Shown: in pieces, positions 31,366-43,505 of the stretch
Layout of the letters: each line of letters opens with the position of its first letter
Position numbering within the stretch: position 1 is the first letter of the stretch
From: Nageia nagi
Lineage: Eukaryota; Pinophyta
Reading direction: 5' to 3'
DNA length: 64,000 nucleotides
Assembly: GCA_050084985.1 (NCBI GenBank)
Contig: JBITNC010000001.1
Span: 113,584,001-113,648,000, forward strand
Translations under genes and position numbers: made by a program
Notes under the pieces: generated by a model
What the model was told of the DNA's origin: nothing
The model's database searches: none
What the model saw: only the letters and a program-made list of their open reading frames with translations

Positions 31366-34300
31366 TATCATGTAACGCATCCTCTATTCTAAACATACAA
31401 AACCCTAAAATTTCAAACCTAATTTTTTTTATTAGCTTAAGCACTTGAAAGATCTAGTAATGGATTCATACAATCCACATGAGCTTCTCAATACTGCTAG
31501 CTAGTCAGCACCCACATGGTAAGATTGGGTAAAGTCCAGATTATCCAACCTTGATTAAATCTATTCTAGTGTTCACTCCATAATGTGCATCCTATTGAGG
31601 ATATGCCTTAAATGATACCCCACCATTTCCACTTCATGAAATGTGTAGCAAACATTTTGAATATGACATAGTGGTTTCCTACTTGAGGTCCATATCACCT
31701 GAGAGAACGTACATCCACTAGGTTATACATCCTCACCTAATGTTAACCCTTTGACTCATAGGACTAGATAGTTTATCCTAGGAAAACTTCCTTATGAATA
31801 GGTCACATCATCACCTATTGAATAGTCGTCATACTCCTATGCACTTAACTACAAGTAGTATGACTACTAAATTACCTTCACTTGGTAACTATAGTTTTAT
31901 CAACTACTATCCTCATCTGACACCCTATCGAGGATATGAGACACTAACCTACCCATATCTATTAGCTAGGCTCACCATGGAATCTGATATCCCCATGTCA
32001 ATATGTTGGGGAGCAATGGGTATTGAAATAATACCCTTCGATGGTTTGTATAGTCTAATTAATCTTAATCAAGGTTATACAATAAAAACCACTCATGACC
32101 TAACAATACATATCATATACATGAAGACTCAAAATAATTTGTTGAGGAAGCTACAAGAGATATATCATTTACAAATATCCCATATGCATGGTACTAGGTA
32201 ATTAATACCACTTTATAAAAGTTCTCTTACTAATATTTAGTAATGTGCCTTGATATTACACTAGAGTCAGCTATTGCTATAAAGGTGGTGCACCTCAAAG
32301 TGGTCAAGACTTGAGGAATATTATTTTGGAATGTTATTTATTGAGGAAGGTTCAACTAATGAATATTCCATGTTATCTTCATTATCAAATCCATCCAAAA
32401 GTTTCATTTTTCGTCAAATTGATTCTTTTAGGGTTTTCTCTTTCATCTGGATCATTATTGAGTTTACTACCCATATATTACATTATCAGATCTACTAGAT
32501 ATTTATGGATTGTTGTTAAAGTTTACCATTAAGCCCATATATGAGTCTTAACAACATCACTATAATACAAGGTCATTGATTTACTACTAATTACTCCCAC
32601 TTGAACCGTTATCATTCATCATATCATCCTTCGTGAGGTAACATATACTATAGGTATTAGATATACAATTAAGTTATCTCATTTATTTTCAATTTGATTC
32701 TTAAGATTTAATAAGATGCTAATGTTCAATTGTAATAACTTATGTATTTCCAAATTGATCCCATCTCGATCCCTATTGATATTCAAGGAGCTCTTGGTTC
32801 AACAACCTTTTCTTTCTCAATGAGAACTACATTTGTGTGTCCTAAGGATATTAAGGTTAACTTACCATGTATTAATGTACTAAATTCTCATTCCTAATAT
32901 GAGTTAGGACTAATAGCAATCTATATATTATTCATGATAATTAATCTCCTTCACCTCTTTCTATTATTTCAACTTATTAGTAAGATGTAAAATTAAACAC
33001 ATGTCTTTATTACCCTAATGAGTTTTATGTACCCTAATAATTATATTTCTAACTATCTTATACCAAATTCCATTCGATCATTTATTTACAATATAAAATA
33101 AATCCTTGTATTTTGACAATATCCTTATTTAGTATTAATAAATCATTCTTATTATATCACAAATCTTCTTTGCAAATTATATTTTATCTTGAGGCCATAC
33201 TAAGGCAATGATATTCATACTCATCATAGAATGTTAAGTTAGGGATTACACTCCTTATACATAAGGTATTATTATTAAAAAGGGCACCTTAAATATCATT
33301 CAATAATTACCTTGTAGAGAATCTAAATTATTTTTTTAGATCTCATTTAAGCACAATTTAGAATAAATACTTAATTGAATCTAAAAGATTACATTAAGAC
33401 TCCATCAATTGATAATATAAAATTATTACATAAGGAGAATAAAAGAAGGTAACCCTAAGTATTAAATAAGGGTCCTTTTACAAATTTGAGCTAGCAATAG
33501 TAATGAATTCAAACTTGATTTCAAAAACAACTTCATTCTTTGGTGTAGCTCTTCCCATCTTCGTCTTTGAACTTCTCCCAATGATCAAAGGTAATCCTTC
33601 TCCTAATGATCAAAGGAAATAGGATCAAGTACTAAGAAGGTGTAGAGTTTGAGGATCAAGACAATCCCTTTTTGTTTATATGACCATGATACAATATGAA
33701 TTTAATTATATAAAATATCATGCAATCTATTCTTACGGACCACATGAGGTTTTAGGCCCTCTTTAGACCTACCTCCTTTCCTTGGTCACTTAATGGAGAT
33801 AAATTGATATATATGAAACTTATTCCATTCATTTTATCATGCTATATATATCCTTAGTTCTTAATATTTTCATACAATCATTCATAAATTCATCATTAAA
33901 TATAACTTAGATATACACTCATTAAATTTTGTACAATTATAACAACTATTCTCTCATTATTTAAAGGGAATCATTTATATCACATTATCTCTATTAACAA
34001 ACTATTAATAATTTTAATACCAAATAACATTTTTATGGGCTTTATTACGATGGAGGCATATTATTAAAGAGTTCAAATAAACTTTGATTAAACTCTTTTT
34101 TTTTATTCATCTCAAAAGATAAACGATTGGACCAATCTGAGACTTTCAAAAACAAAAATTGTGGTTTCCTGAAACCATTTTATCAAAGACAAAGACATAT
34201 TTTCAATAATCGTACACTAATTCAACTTGATTATGTAGGGAGAGTGAAATAGGATACTCTTCTAAAGCGTAAGGACCAAAGTGTATATGACTGTTATTAG

Positions 34301-36297
34301 AAAACAAAATAAAAAACATTGCTACTGTCATATGAAAACCAAACTTTGCAACCCTTGTCAGCGTATTCTAGCACTTACCATCGAGGAAGTGCATGAAGAA
34401 GGTATGGAGAACCATCAGAGAGTAGTTGAAATGGTTTTACATCAAATGTTAAGGTCGAGAGTTCCTTAATGGCAGTTTGCAAAACATGAGAGAATACACA
34501 AGGGCTCAGGAAATGTTTGATAGTGGCATGTGGTAGACAAGTTTTCATCTACAAAATACGCACAAAATGGACATCTAAAATGGCATGCATCATTCAAGAT
34601 CAAAACCAAATTCTAAAACCTTTTTTGATGTTTTCCCAACGTGTGCCTTTATGGGAGTTTGAGAAAAAGGTGTGAAGATCTATCAAAGCACAGGTGAAAA
34701 TTGTATCATATTGAATATATATATTATGGTCAAAACATATGGAATACATAAGGCTCATGAATTATTTGACAAAGTTTCACGATTGAAATTGCTTGCAAGA
34801 TTTGCAACGAGTTTTCTTAAAGGTACGGTGCAAATGTAATATTCAAGGATATAGTCAAATGTTGAAACCTTTATCATCATTTTTCCGTGTGACAAGTTTG
34901 AAGATCTACCAAAGAGTAGTTAAAATGGTTTACATCAAATATTGTGGTCATGAGTACTCAAATAGCCCAGTATGCAAAACGTGGGAGAACACATATCAGT
35001 AAAAATTTTGCAAGGCGAAATGAGATTGGGGTTTCTTCCAAGGCATGGACTCCCATAATTTATTCATGACAAAGTTAATTAATTAGTCTCGTTACTATAC
35101 TAAAATGTATAACATAATTGTACTCTAGATTTCCTACCAATAGATTTAAATAAAAAAGAAAAATAATAAGATCCCACTTCTTTACTTTTTAAAGAAAAGA
35201 CAAGGTACCAACCTTCACATGCAATATGTCAAACAAAACAATCAATATGTCCCTTCAAATGGTACAAGACCTCTAATAACATTTAATTATATGAAACTTT
35301 ATCAAATAACCCTTCCATACAGCTTACTAAATATCATGTAAGACTACTTTTCTAAAATGCAAAAGAATGCACCTAGATTGAGAGAGAGAGAGGCTTATCT
35401 ACTTCATGTAACTCTACACCCAAAACTTGAGAATAATAAGAATGAAATGATAGTAAATACATGTTTTTTCTAATGTTCCACCCTCTTATTTATAGCTAAA
35501 GAGGTTCAAGTATGTCCAAATGAATGTCAACTCATCCTTTTAATAATTTTTGTAGTAGGTTTTATTAAAATTGTTGATGATTGTAATGGTATTAAACACC
35601 TTGAAACATTTTTATTAACTGAAAAATTAGTGTCAACTATTGTCCATACTTAACACAAGAAAATAAAATAAGTAGAGTCATAACTCAATTATTTTCATAA
35701 ACCATTAAATACCTTGTGACACTCATAAAGTGACACTAGTCCTACCACTTTTCAAATTTCACCCCATTTTACTAACAACTATAAGTAAAAATTTGAATTC
35801 AAACGAAAGGAATATTCTTTGCCTTTCCCCTATTCGAATTTAAATTACAAAAATTCACAATAGAAAATCAATCACACATCTTACCTGCAATGGTCACCTC
35901 ATTTTGGAAGATAAATTATTAATCCACACACATCCACAGACACACATTCATCATAAAAATTGACATTCATGACTAATTATTCTACCATACAACTACATGA
36001 TCTATGATGGTCATTAGGTTTTTTCAATGAACCAATGTCAATCATTTTCTCACTCTTACCCTTTCATTCCTATCACCTATTCACCCTTAGTTCTTTGTGT
36101 CTTTTTTCGCACTTTCCATCTTGGTTTAACATGTGATATGTGTCAAAATATCTCGAAGCTAATATCAAATCAACACAAGTAAAGCATATCACTAATCAAT
36201 ACTTATCATTACATAGCATAATTCAAATTGAATCGAATGAGGATCCTTGATGGTACATGAGTCTTAAAAGTGCAATTGGATAGGTCGTTACATACCA
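31366..36297 (-). mobile_element. Solo long LTR, copy B, with 5-bp target duplication
   Basis: It starts TGTAACGCATCC (31371) and ends GGTCGTTACA (36292), so both ends read TG...CA with inverted TGTAACG. The flanks are TATCA (31366-31370) and TACCA (36293-36297), a 5-bp target duplication with one mismatch. Total length is 4,922 bp, of which roughly 1 kb is a PPR-like insertion. Homologous blocks with copy A are in the same order. A minus-strand TATA box (TATAAATA) is at 35494-35487. No internal region is attached, so it is a solo LTR. Open stretches such as 31794-32201 are not recognisable genes. Confidence 0.6.
34280..35060 (+). pseudogene. PPR protein pseudogene fragment
   Basis: Pieces of plant PPR repeats can be read across three frames: EEGMENHQRVVEM (34395-34435), REYTRAQEMFDSGM near 34490, KPNSKTFFDVFPTCAFMG and EKGVKIYQ (34605-34690), GIHKAHELFDKVS (34745-34780), and SLKIYQRVVKM near 34895. 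These match the KPNxxTFxxVLxACAxLGxLExGxxIHQ and KAxELFDKM motifs of PLS-type PPR proteins, which bind organelle RNA. Stops and frame changes occur within every repeat. The piece interrupts long LTR copy B between blocks shared with copy A. Confidence 0.6.
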
Positions 36298-36368
36298 ATG
36301 GTGTATGTATGTTTTTCTTAAGCATATTGACACCATTGGTGATGTCCAATGACCTTTTTGTAGTAGTG
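36298..36368 (-). repeat. CACTA transposon terminus
   Basis: Read on the minus strand from 36368, the end is CACTACTACAAAAAGGTCA, the classic CACTA terminal inverted repeat type, followed by subterminal CATCACCAATGGTGTC, itself nearly palindromic. It lies just outside the solo LTR, on the same side as the TNP2 remnant's downstream end. The matching left terminus was not found with confidence. Confidence 0.6.
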
Positions 36369-36515
36369 ATTGTAAATAAGTACAATCATTAAAAAAAATA
36401 TTCTAGTAAATAATAAACATTATGTGTTGCAAGAAATGAAATAGCAAACTACTATAAATAATCAATGGGTTTAATATATCTTTTACAATAGCAACTTTGT
36501 TACCTTATACAGGCT
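36369..36515. other. Short AT-rich spacer between CACTA end and PBS
   Basis: Nothing recognisable; by position it may be a stub of the copia-type element's leader. Confidence 0.3.
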
Positions 36516-37129
36516 TTGATACCACTTGATGGAACTTTAAAAAATAAGTAATCAAGATTGGTGTTGTAGTAAATATTGAATATCCAGAAAAATATTTTTC
36601 ACAGATAAACTATTCTACAATGTTAAGTATTTGGACAACGATCACATAAAATAACTCAAAGATATATAGTGGTTCTTCATAGTATGAGAGTACATACACT
36701 TTGACAAGAAGATATATTACTCTTAAGCAATGAATTCTACAACAATTGATATCTCTCTCTTCAATGGTAATACATGCTTACTCTAGACTTACTCAATATA
36801 TCTCTACTCAATGGAGACTCCAAGCTAATACAATGCTCACTATAGGAGTGCTAAGAGACAAACTCACAAACCTCTATTATGCTATGTTCACAATGCTCCC
36901 ATGCATTTCACTTGCATACATTACTACAGCTGCATGGTTGTATTTATAGATAGATGAGCCTACTTTGACCATTGGTCAATACTCGACCAATCTATTTATA
37001 TATTGGATTATTTTATTATATAAGTGGGATTTAGTTCCTTCTTAAACTTGGCTATTTAAACATTACATTTGTTCTTATTTTAAATTAATAAGAATTAAAT
37101 ATTCTCAAGTGAACATTACAATTCCAACA
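36513..37129 (-). mobile_element. Copia-type LTR with PBS, minus strand, truncated element
   Basis: On the minus strand the LTR starts TGTTGGAATTGTAATG (37129) and ends AAGTTCCATCA (36527), followed by TGGTATCAAAGCC, a Met-tRNA-type primer binding site (about 36524-36513). The LTR is 603 bp. A minus-strand TATA box, TATAAATA, lies at 36951-36944. Internal coding sequence is not present beyond the PBS. The right end of the LTR abuts Ty3/gypsy integrase coding sequence exactly, so the element inserted there. Confidence 0.7.
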
Positions 37130-37698
37130 AGCCTCATCACCAAAAATTAGTCATAATGGAGTAGAGAGGTTCTTATGCTAGTCCTATAGGGCCATAATGC
37201 ATAAGGTAATTTATTATTTCAATCTTTATTATGCTTTGAAACTATTTTTCAAAGGATGTTAATTATTGTCTTATTTGTATCTTCTACTTGAACATTTCCT
37301 TAAGGATAGTAAGGAGTTGAAAACTTTTTTCCAATATGGATTTTTTCACAAAATACTTTTGTTTCTTTACCTATTAAGTTTAGAGCAATGTCTATAAAAT
37401 GTTAAGATGAGAGGCCAAACCTTATGATAATATTTTCTATGATGAACTTGATAATATTTTATGCTTTGATGGACTTCATAGGAGAGGCCTCCAACTACTT
37501 GGTGAAGTATTTTATAGATGTAATAAGGAATTTGTATCCTTGAGAATATAGATTTATCACATTTGTCAATTCAATAACCTATATGGATAAATTCCAAGGA
37601 GATACCATAATGTTCAACTCTTAGGATTGAATATATTGAAGATTTTTTTTTATTGAATGCATTTTGACATGTGCATGATGTTATTGCTTCATTGTTAA
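37130..37698 (-). pseudogene. Ty3/gypsy integrase fragment
   Basis: Reading leftwards, the frame shows LEFIHIGY, YKFLITSIKYFTK and LEASPMKSIKA, FIIENIIIRFGL, ALNLIGKETKVFCEKIHIGK, KFSTPYYP and VEDTNKTIINIL, then LPYALWPYRTSIRTS close to the copia LTR. This is the catalytic core of a Ty3/gypsy integrase with several stops at Trp and Gln positions. Its N-terminal side is cut off at 37699 by the next LTR, and its C-terminal side at 37130 by the copia LTR. It is the oldest layer in this nest. Confidence 0.75.
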
Positions 37699-37976
37699 TG
37701 TAACCACCTAAATAAGATTTTTTATTTATCAATAAATCATATTTTAGGTATCTAAACAATATATTACTTTAAATCATGCAAATATCTAGAATACCAAAAC
37801 TAATGTGTTAATAGTTTATTAATCATGTTCTAATCAAAGCTAATAACTCTTAATTGTATTTATATCTAGAATTATCTTGATTGATAATATCTTTAAGATT
37901 ACATGTTCTTCTATAATTGTATTGAGATTATTTTTATTTCAATGTCCACTCTCACCTTCTTCTATGTCTTTTGGGG

Positions 37977-37985
37977 TATAAAAAG
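37977..37985 (+). promoter_or_regulatory. TATA box of the unclassified LTR element
   Basis: TATAAAAAG within GGGGTATAAAAAGAGGAG, about 280 bp into the 5' LTR. Confidence 0.45.
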
Positions 37986-38756
37986 AGGAGTACAATATAA
38001 CAACCCCTATCAAATCTCGTTGGTAGATGGTTGTCCATACATTTTACATGATGTCTTTTGACAACACCTATTTGAGAATTTATTATTATTTGAGCTTGAT
38101 ATCGCTATCTATTATTTGTGCATGCCCTCATAGTGCAACAAAAATTATGCACAAGGCGTTGGAGATCTAAGGAAAACATTTTGCATTTAAAATTTTTTTC
38201 CCAAACCATAAATAAATATAATTGGAAAACATTTATGATTTTTCAAGGCCTAAAATTGCATATTTTTATGAATACTATGAAATTTTGTAGAAAACATCAT
38301 CAAAAAAAGCTCAAGTTTAGAAATTATTTTTGAACGATTTGTTGACTTGTTTTTTGATTAAATTTTTTTTTGTCAAAACCATAGTTCATCACAATAAAAA
38401 AATTTGGAGTAATTTAGCTTATTGCATGCATTTTTATTAAGATTTCTAGAGGTTTTCAATTTTTAAACAACATTTTTTCTCAAAAACTTGGATTTTAAAA
38501 GTTATTTTCTTAAATTTAAGAAGTTTTAGCTTCATAAAACTTATCCTACATCATACATATACATGCTAGCAAGTTATTTTCAGTTTTGCATGGTCTAAAG
38601 TTGCACAAATCTTCATATTTCTTCAATTTCCTTGTAAAATTTGGATCTTGCATTTTTTGGCTCTAAGAGGTTGTTTCTATGGATTATGGCATATGCTAGG
38701 TGATACATTTCAATTTCATGAAAAATAAGAAATGCCTAAATGAAATCAAGAAAAAG

Positions 38757-39595
38757 AAATGCTTCAAGAGAGAGATATGTCAACCATAAATAATTAAGAA
38801 TTTGATATTGATAATGATAGTGATGATGATGATTATATGGTTGAAGCATATTATGAGAAATATTTAAATCTTGTTGTTATGAATAAGTTTGAGAATGATA
38901 TTGCATTTAAAATTTTATCATTTCAAGATCAACTCTAGAAAATCAAAAAGCATATAATAGTCAATTCTTATTTACTATTAGACATTAATATAGATCCTAA
39001 TCTAAATGAGAAATGTCATGAATTCTTCAAAAGAAAATCCTTTAATAAAGAGCTAAACCTATTATTAGAAAATCTTAGTATAAGAGATCATTGCATGCAG
39101 ATAATTGAACGAAAATACTCCATTAACAACAATGAAAGCTAGGAACATCAATATTATGGGTTTTCAAGAATAAATAGTTTTGTTAGTATAGACCAAGGTC
39201 AAGATAGTTTAAGAATATCTTAGAAAATATTAGCAAGCAATGACATCCATATGATACAAAATTACAAAAATATTTTAATCAGTACAAATCAAGGTCAGGA
39301 TAGTTCAATAATATCTCAAAAAGCAATGGTACCCACATCATACAAAAACGCAAAAATAATGCCTACATCGTAGATCTAGTTCAACCATAGAAAATAGAAA
39401 AGAAAAATTATGGTCAACAAGGTATGGACAACACCAAAGATATATTTTCTCTTGAACTCAACAAAGTATATAAGCGAGGAAATTGGTTAATAAAGGAATA
39501 TAAAGTCAATTTTGAGTACTTTAAACAATTGCGCCACAATGAGCTATTTATTAAGGCATCTGATAGTATCTTATTATTTTTGAAGAATTAATGGA
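38757..39595 (+). pseudogene. Unrecognised internal ORF of the LTR element
   Basis: A mostly open frame reads MLQERDMSTINN, EFDIDNDSDDDDYMVEAYYE, KYLNLVVMNKFENDIAFKIL, HEFFKRKSFNKELNLLLEN and RDHCMQIIERKYSINNNES, with occasional stops. It has a repeated IDQGQDS and TNQGQDSSIIS, then after a shift FSLELNKVYKRGNWLIKEYK and ELFIKASDSILLF. No zinc knuckle or enzyme motif is visible. Position after the 5' LTR suggests a gag-like or element-specific protein. Confidence 0.4.
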
Positions 39596-39599
39596 TGTT

Positions 39600-40770
39600 C
39601 AAAGGCAAACAAGAATAGGTCCATTTTAGCAAATAAAAGAAAAATGTAGTTATAATGATAATGGTGGTGGTTTCACCATCACCTAGTTCACTTCAGTTTC
39701 TCATTTTATATATCATATAGAATAAATTGTATAGCATATAGGATTACATTTGCATATTAGAATGCACTTATAGGTTGCATCTCACATAGGTTAGGCAATT
39801 ACATGCATTTGATCAACATGGCACTCTCATCAAGTTACTCAATCCTAACATGCCCCCATCCTCATCATTTCTATCAAAATTTCCTCAAAAGTCATCACAT
39901 TTTTCATCATTTCATCTTTAAATTTCTTATCATCTCATTTCTTTCATCATTTTATCTCTTAATCTTCCCAGCCTTATCATTTCTAATCAATATTCATTGA
40001 GGAACATCATTTCATCTTTCAATCCTATCATATGTCATTAAGGATCATCATATCTCCATCATTATTTCTATCAATCTTCACATCTATTATCAAATGTCAT
40101 CATCTTTCAACTCTCCACATCTTCTCATCAAATTTCTTCATCAAAAGTCTAAAACTTTCCATGTTCATCAAATATTCCTTATGTCTAGTTAGTTTCATGT
40201 CTAGATTAATACATTTCATACTTATCTAGTTGCATCTCATCAAAAAAAAAAAAAAATGAAATATCAAGCTAAAAATTGGTTCAAATTGAATTCAGAAATC
40301 AGGTAAGGCAGGAATCAAAAAAAAAATAAGCATGAAAGGAAAGTTTCAGTTTCACCTAGGGGTAGGTTCAATATTAGAAAACATTCAGTTGGGGGTAAGT
40401 GAGAATCAGAAATCAATTACACAAGTTAGATAGAAGAATGAAGAATTAGGAAAGGGAAAATTTCAATGTCAAATTATTTAAGAATAACACTACTAGCGTT
40501 GTTGGTATCCCATAAAAAGGATGTCGATGGTCTGGAGCAAAAGAAAATCAGTCAAATTAGTTAAGTCGTTAGAATATCAAATTAGACGAAGGAATTAGAA
40601 ATCATATATCATAATCACCAACCAAAATATTACAAATCAAAGATTATATCATCAAAATGAACGATGTTTGCACCATTACAGTTCAATATTCACAGCACTA
40701 GTGTTGTGTAAATCACTTACAAACAACACATTTTAAGTAAGTACAGGTATAGTATATCATCTTAAACTCG
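39600..40770. other. Non-coding; TCATC-rich and A-rich stretches
   Basis: No gene. 39830-40200 is unusually rich in TCATCATTT and CATCTTTC words on the + strand, giving chance open frames of low complexity. A poly(A) run lies at 40241-40255 and short A runs at 40316-40326. Confidence 0.5.

Positions 40771-40772
<2 letters not shown>

Positions 40773-40828
<56 letters not shown>
40773..40828. repeat. (AT)n microsatellite
   Basis: About 27 TA dinucleotides in a row. The minus-strand open frame that crosses it is low complexity and not a gene. Confidence 0.95.
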
Positions 40829-40830
<2 letters not shown>

Positions 40831-41329
40831 TTTTTTTGGATGTTCTAATAATGTTGCAAAAGCCATGGCACCCCCATGAGAAAGAATTTCAAAAACAATT
40901 TTATAGGTCATAAACAATTCTATGATGTTTGCAAAACTATCGATACCTTGGGCCAACCAAAATAGCACCCCATCCATCAAGCAAGGAGATGAGATTATTT
41001 GTTCATATAATGGGAAATGGCCCAAGGAGACCACCTTCAACAATCAAGTTAGAAGATGCAAGCTTCTAGTGACTTCTTAGGGCAACCATAGAACATCGTC
41101 TTCCACCATCTTCGAAAGTGCAATTGCTAAGAAGATATAGTTTTTGTCTTAATTCCACCTTAGAAAATCCCTAGGGGAAACCAGCAAAAAAGAGGGCATG
41201 GAAGAGGAAACAAGTTGGCAACATCCACACATCATAAGGGAAATACTATTTAAATCCAACTAAATATTTTTCATAGTTCTTTATTCTTCTTTGGATTATG
41301 CAATTTCAATGTTTTTCATTACATGCATA

Positions 41330-41342
41330 AAGAGGGGGGAAA
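41330..41342 (+). promoter_or_regulatory. Polypurine tract of the unclassified LTR element
   Basis: AAAGAGGGGGGAA directly upstream of the second copy of the LTR-like repeat. Confidence 0.6.
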
Positions 41343-41545
41343 TCTAACCACTTAAATATGATTTCTTATTTATTAATCAATCATATTTTAGGTATCTAAG
41401 CAATATATTATTTAAATCATGTAAATATCTAGAATATCAAGGCTAATGTGCTACTAGTTTATTAATAATATGTTAATCAAAGCTAATATCTCTTAATCAT
41501 GTTTATATCTAGAATTGTCTTGAGAATATCATTAATATTGCCTAA

Positions 41546-43304
41546 ATTTTCTATCATAGTCAATGGTGAAGCTACAAGATTCTTTAATTCAAGAAAAGGG
41601 CTGAGACAGGGTGATCCCATATCACCTTATTTATAATCATGGTAGAAGATTTGGGAAGGGCAATAAGACAAGCAAGAACTAATGGGGAATTAGAAGGAAT
41701 TAGACCGACGAGAGAAGGGAGGCCATCACCCACCACCAGTTTGTGGATGACACTATCTTGATAGGACAAGCAAAAGAAAGTGAAGCAAGGCAATTTAAAC
41801 AAATTTTGTCACTCTATGAAAGGGCTTCTCATCAAAGAGTGAACCTATCAAAAACAAAGCTTTTTCTTCTAAACTCAACTATGAGGAAAAGAGAAACTAG
41901 CTACAATAATTAGATGCAAATGGATGAATTACAATGCACATACCTGGGCATGTTGTTATTCATAGGTAGGATTAAAACAAAATATTGGGAGAATTGTGTG
42001 GACAAGATTAAAAAACAAACTAGTTGGCTAGAAGAGTAATTCAATTTTGCAGGAAGACTAACTCTGATAAAACACACTTTACACAGTATGCTCATTTATT
42101 CAGCAATGATTTTTAAGATCCTAATAACAATAGCTAACAACATAGATAAATTATGTGTAAGTTTCCATGGAATGGCAATTCAAAGAAGAAGTTTTCACTA
42201 GTTGCTTGGAATAAAATATGTTGTGATAACGACTTAGGGGGCCTTGATTGAAAAAGGTGAAAGTTTTAAGTGAAGCTCTTAGGGAAAAGATGGCATGAAG
42301 GCTAATAAATGAAGAAGGTAAGGATTGGATAGAAATTTGCAAATCAAAGTATCTTCAAAAGAATAATCTCTTCTTAAGGATAGAAAATTTGCCTTATGGG
42401 TCACCATTTTGGAATGGCCAAACAAAAGTTCAAAGAAATATCAATAGGTATGTCAAATGGCATATTTGAAATGGGGAGGCCACTTATTTTTGGGAAGACA
42501 CATAGCTAAGAGAAAAACCTCAAATAACTTATGACAACCTCAAGCTAGGAGCAACATGGGCCATAGAAAATCAACAAGGAAAGATCTCAGACTACCTAAT
42601 TCAAGAAGGTAGCAAATGGAATATCAAAAAAATAGGTAACAAGCAAATTGATAAATAGATGGATGAAGTGAAAAATGAATTGAGTAGAAAAAATTTAATT
42701 GGAAGTAAACAAAAGGATAAGCCACGTTGGATAATAGCCAAAAATGGAGAATACAAAATTAAAGATACAGCAAGGTTTCTTCATGGAGCAAATCAAAATC
42801 AGAATAAGGAACTTTGGTAACAAGTATGGTAAACAACCTTTATTTCAAAGATAGTCTTCTTCATATGGTTATTAGCCTATAACAAACTTCTAACATGGAA
42901 TAAGCTGCAAAGAAGAGGCTTTCAGGTCCTAGGAAGATGTTGTCTTTGTAAAGCTCATGAGGAAACAAACAATTGTCTCTTCCTACATTGTGGATATACA
43001 TGAAGAATGTGGAGCAAACTAATTCAAAAACTGGAATATCCAATCAATCACCTATCTACTAGTGAATTGGGCTAAGATAACTAATATCAAAGAAGAAAGA
43101 CAAATTAGGATTGTAATTCAATCTCATATTCAATGGCACATTTGGAAGGAGAGGAAGAGAAGGCTCTTGGAAAATAAGGAAAGTGAAGCACATCAAGTGT
43201 TCAAAATTGCAATAATCAAGGCGATGGAGAACATTAAGGTAAATTTTAAAAAATTAAAAAAAGCTGGGAAACTCCTTGATGTTTTTAAAAATATGGATGA
43301 CTAA
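41546..43304 (+). pseudogene. 5'-truncated L1-type LINE ORF2
   Basis: The frame enters in the middle of [22 protein letters not shown], then the catalytic FVDD at 41740-41751 (both Asp kept), NLSKTKLFLLN, YLGMLLFIGRIKTKYWENC, FAGRLTLIKHTLHSMLIYSA, and near the end a zf-RVT region (SKIVFFIWLL, LQRRGFQVLGRCCLC, EETNNCLFLHCG). The last segment (IQWHIWKERKRRLLEN) ends at TGA 43302-43304. Frameshifts and stops are frequent. The start coincides with the loss of the preceding LTR, as expected for a 5'-truncated LINE insertion. Confidence 0.85.
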
Positions 43305-43505
43305 AGAAGGCATAGAAAGGACACATTCAGTTAAATGAGTTTGTCTGGAGTTTCTATTTATTATGGATGGAAAGTCAATCATGGGAAATGAAGAAAATGA
43401 CAAGTGGATAAAACGAAGCAAGTGTGAAAGTATAATTATAAAGATGTGAGATTAGGCATGTATTACCCTAATTCAAGAAGATATGGCATGAATAAGTATT
43501 AGCGA
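43305..43505 (+). other. Spacer after LINE ORF2
   Basis: Probably LINE 3' untranslated sequence; nothing else seen. Confidence 0.3.

Larger units (their letters stand above)
37699..41545 (+). mobile_element. Unclassified LTR element with partial 3' LTR
   Basis: Two copies of about 190 bp, starting TGTAACCACCTAAATAAG at 37699 and (T)CTAACCACTTAAATATG at 41343, share AATCATATTTTAGGTATCTA and AAATATCTAGAATA and lie 3.64 kb apart. AAAGAGGGGGGAAA stands immediately before the second copy, a good polypurine tract, and the first copy has a TATA box (TATAAAAAG, 37977-37985). I therefore read a + strand LTR element whose 3' LTR is cut at about 41545 by a LINE. Internal sequence includes one coding-like stretch but no recognised pol. 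It is probably non-autonomous. Confidence 0.55.

Noticed and set aside
36746-36949. 67-codon + strand ORF
   Set aside because: It is within the copia-type LTR, opposite to the direction of transcription.
40762-41043. 93-codon minus-strand frame ending in a Tyr-Ile repeat
   Set aside because: The C-terminal part is translation of an (AT)n tract and the rest matches nothing.
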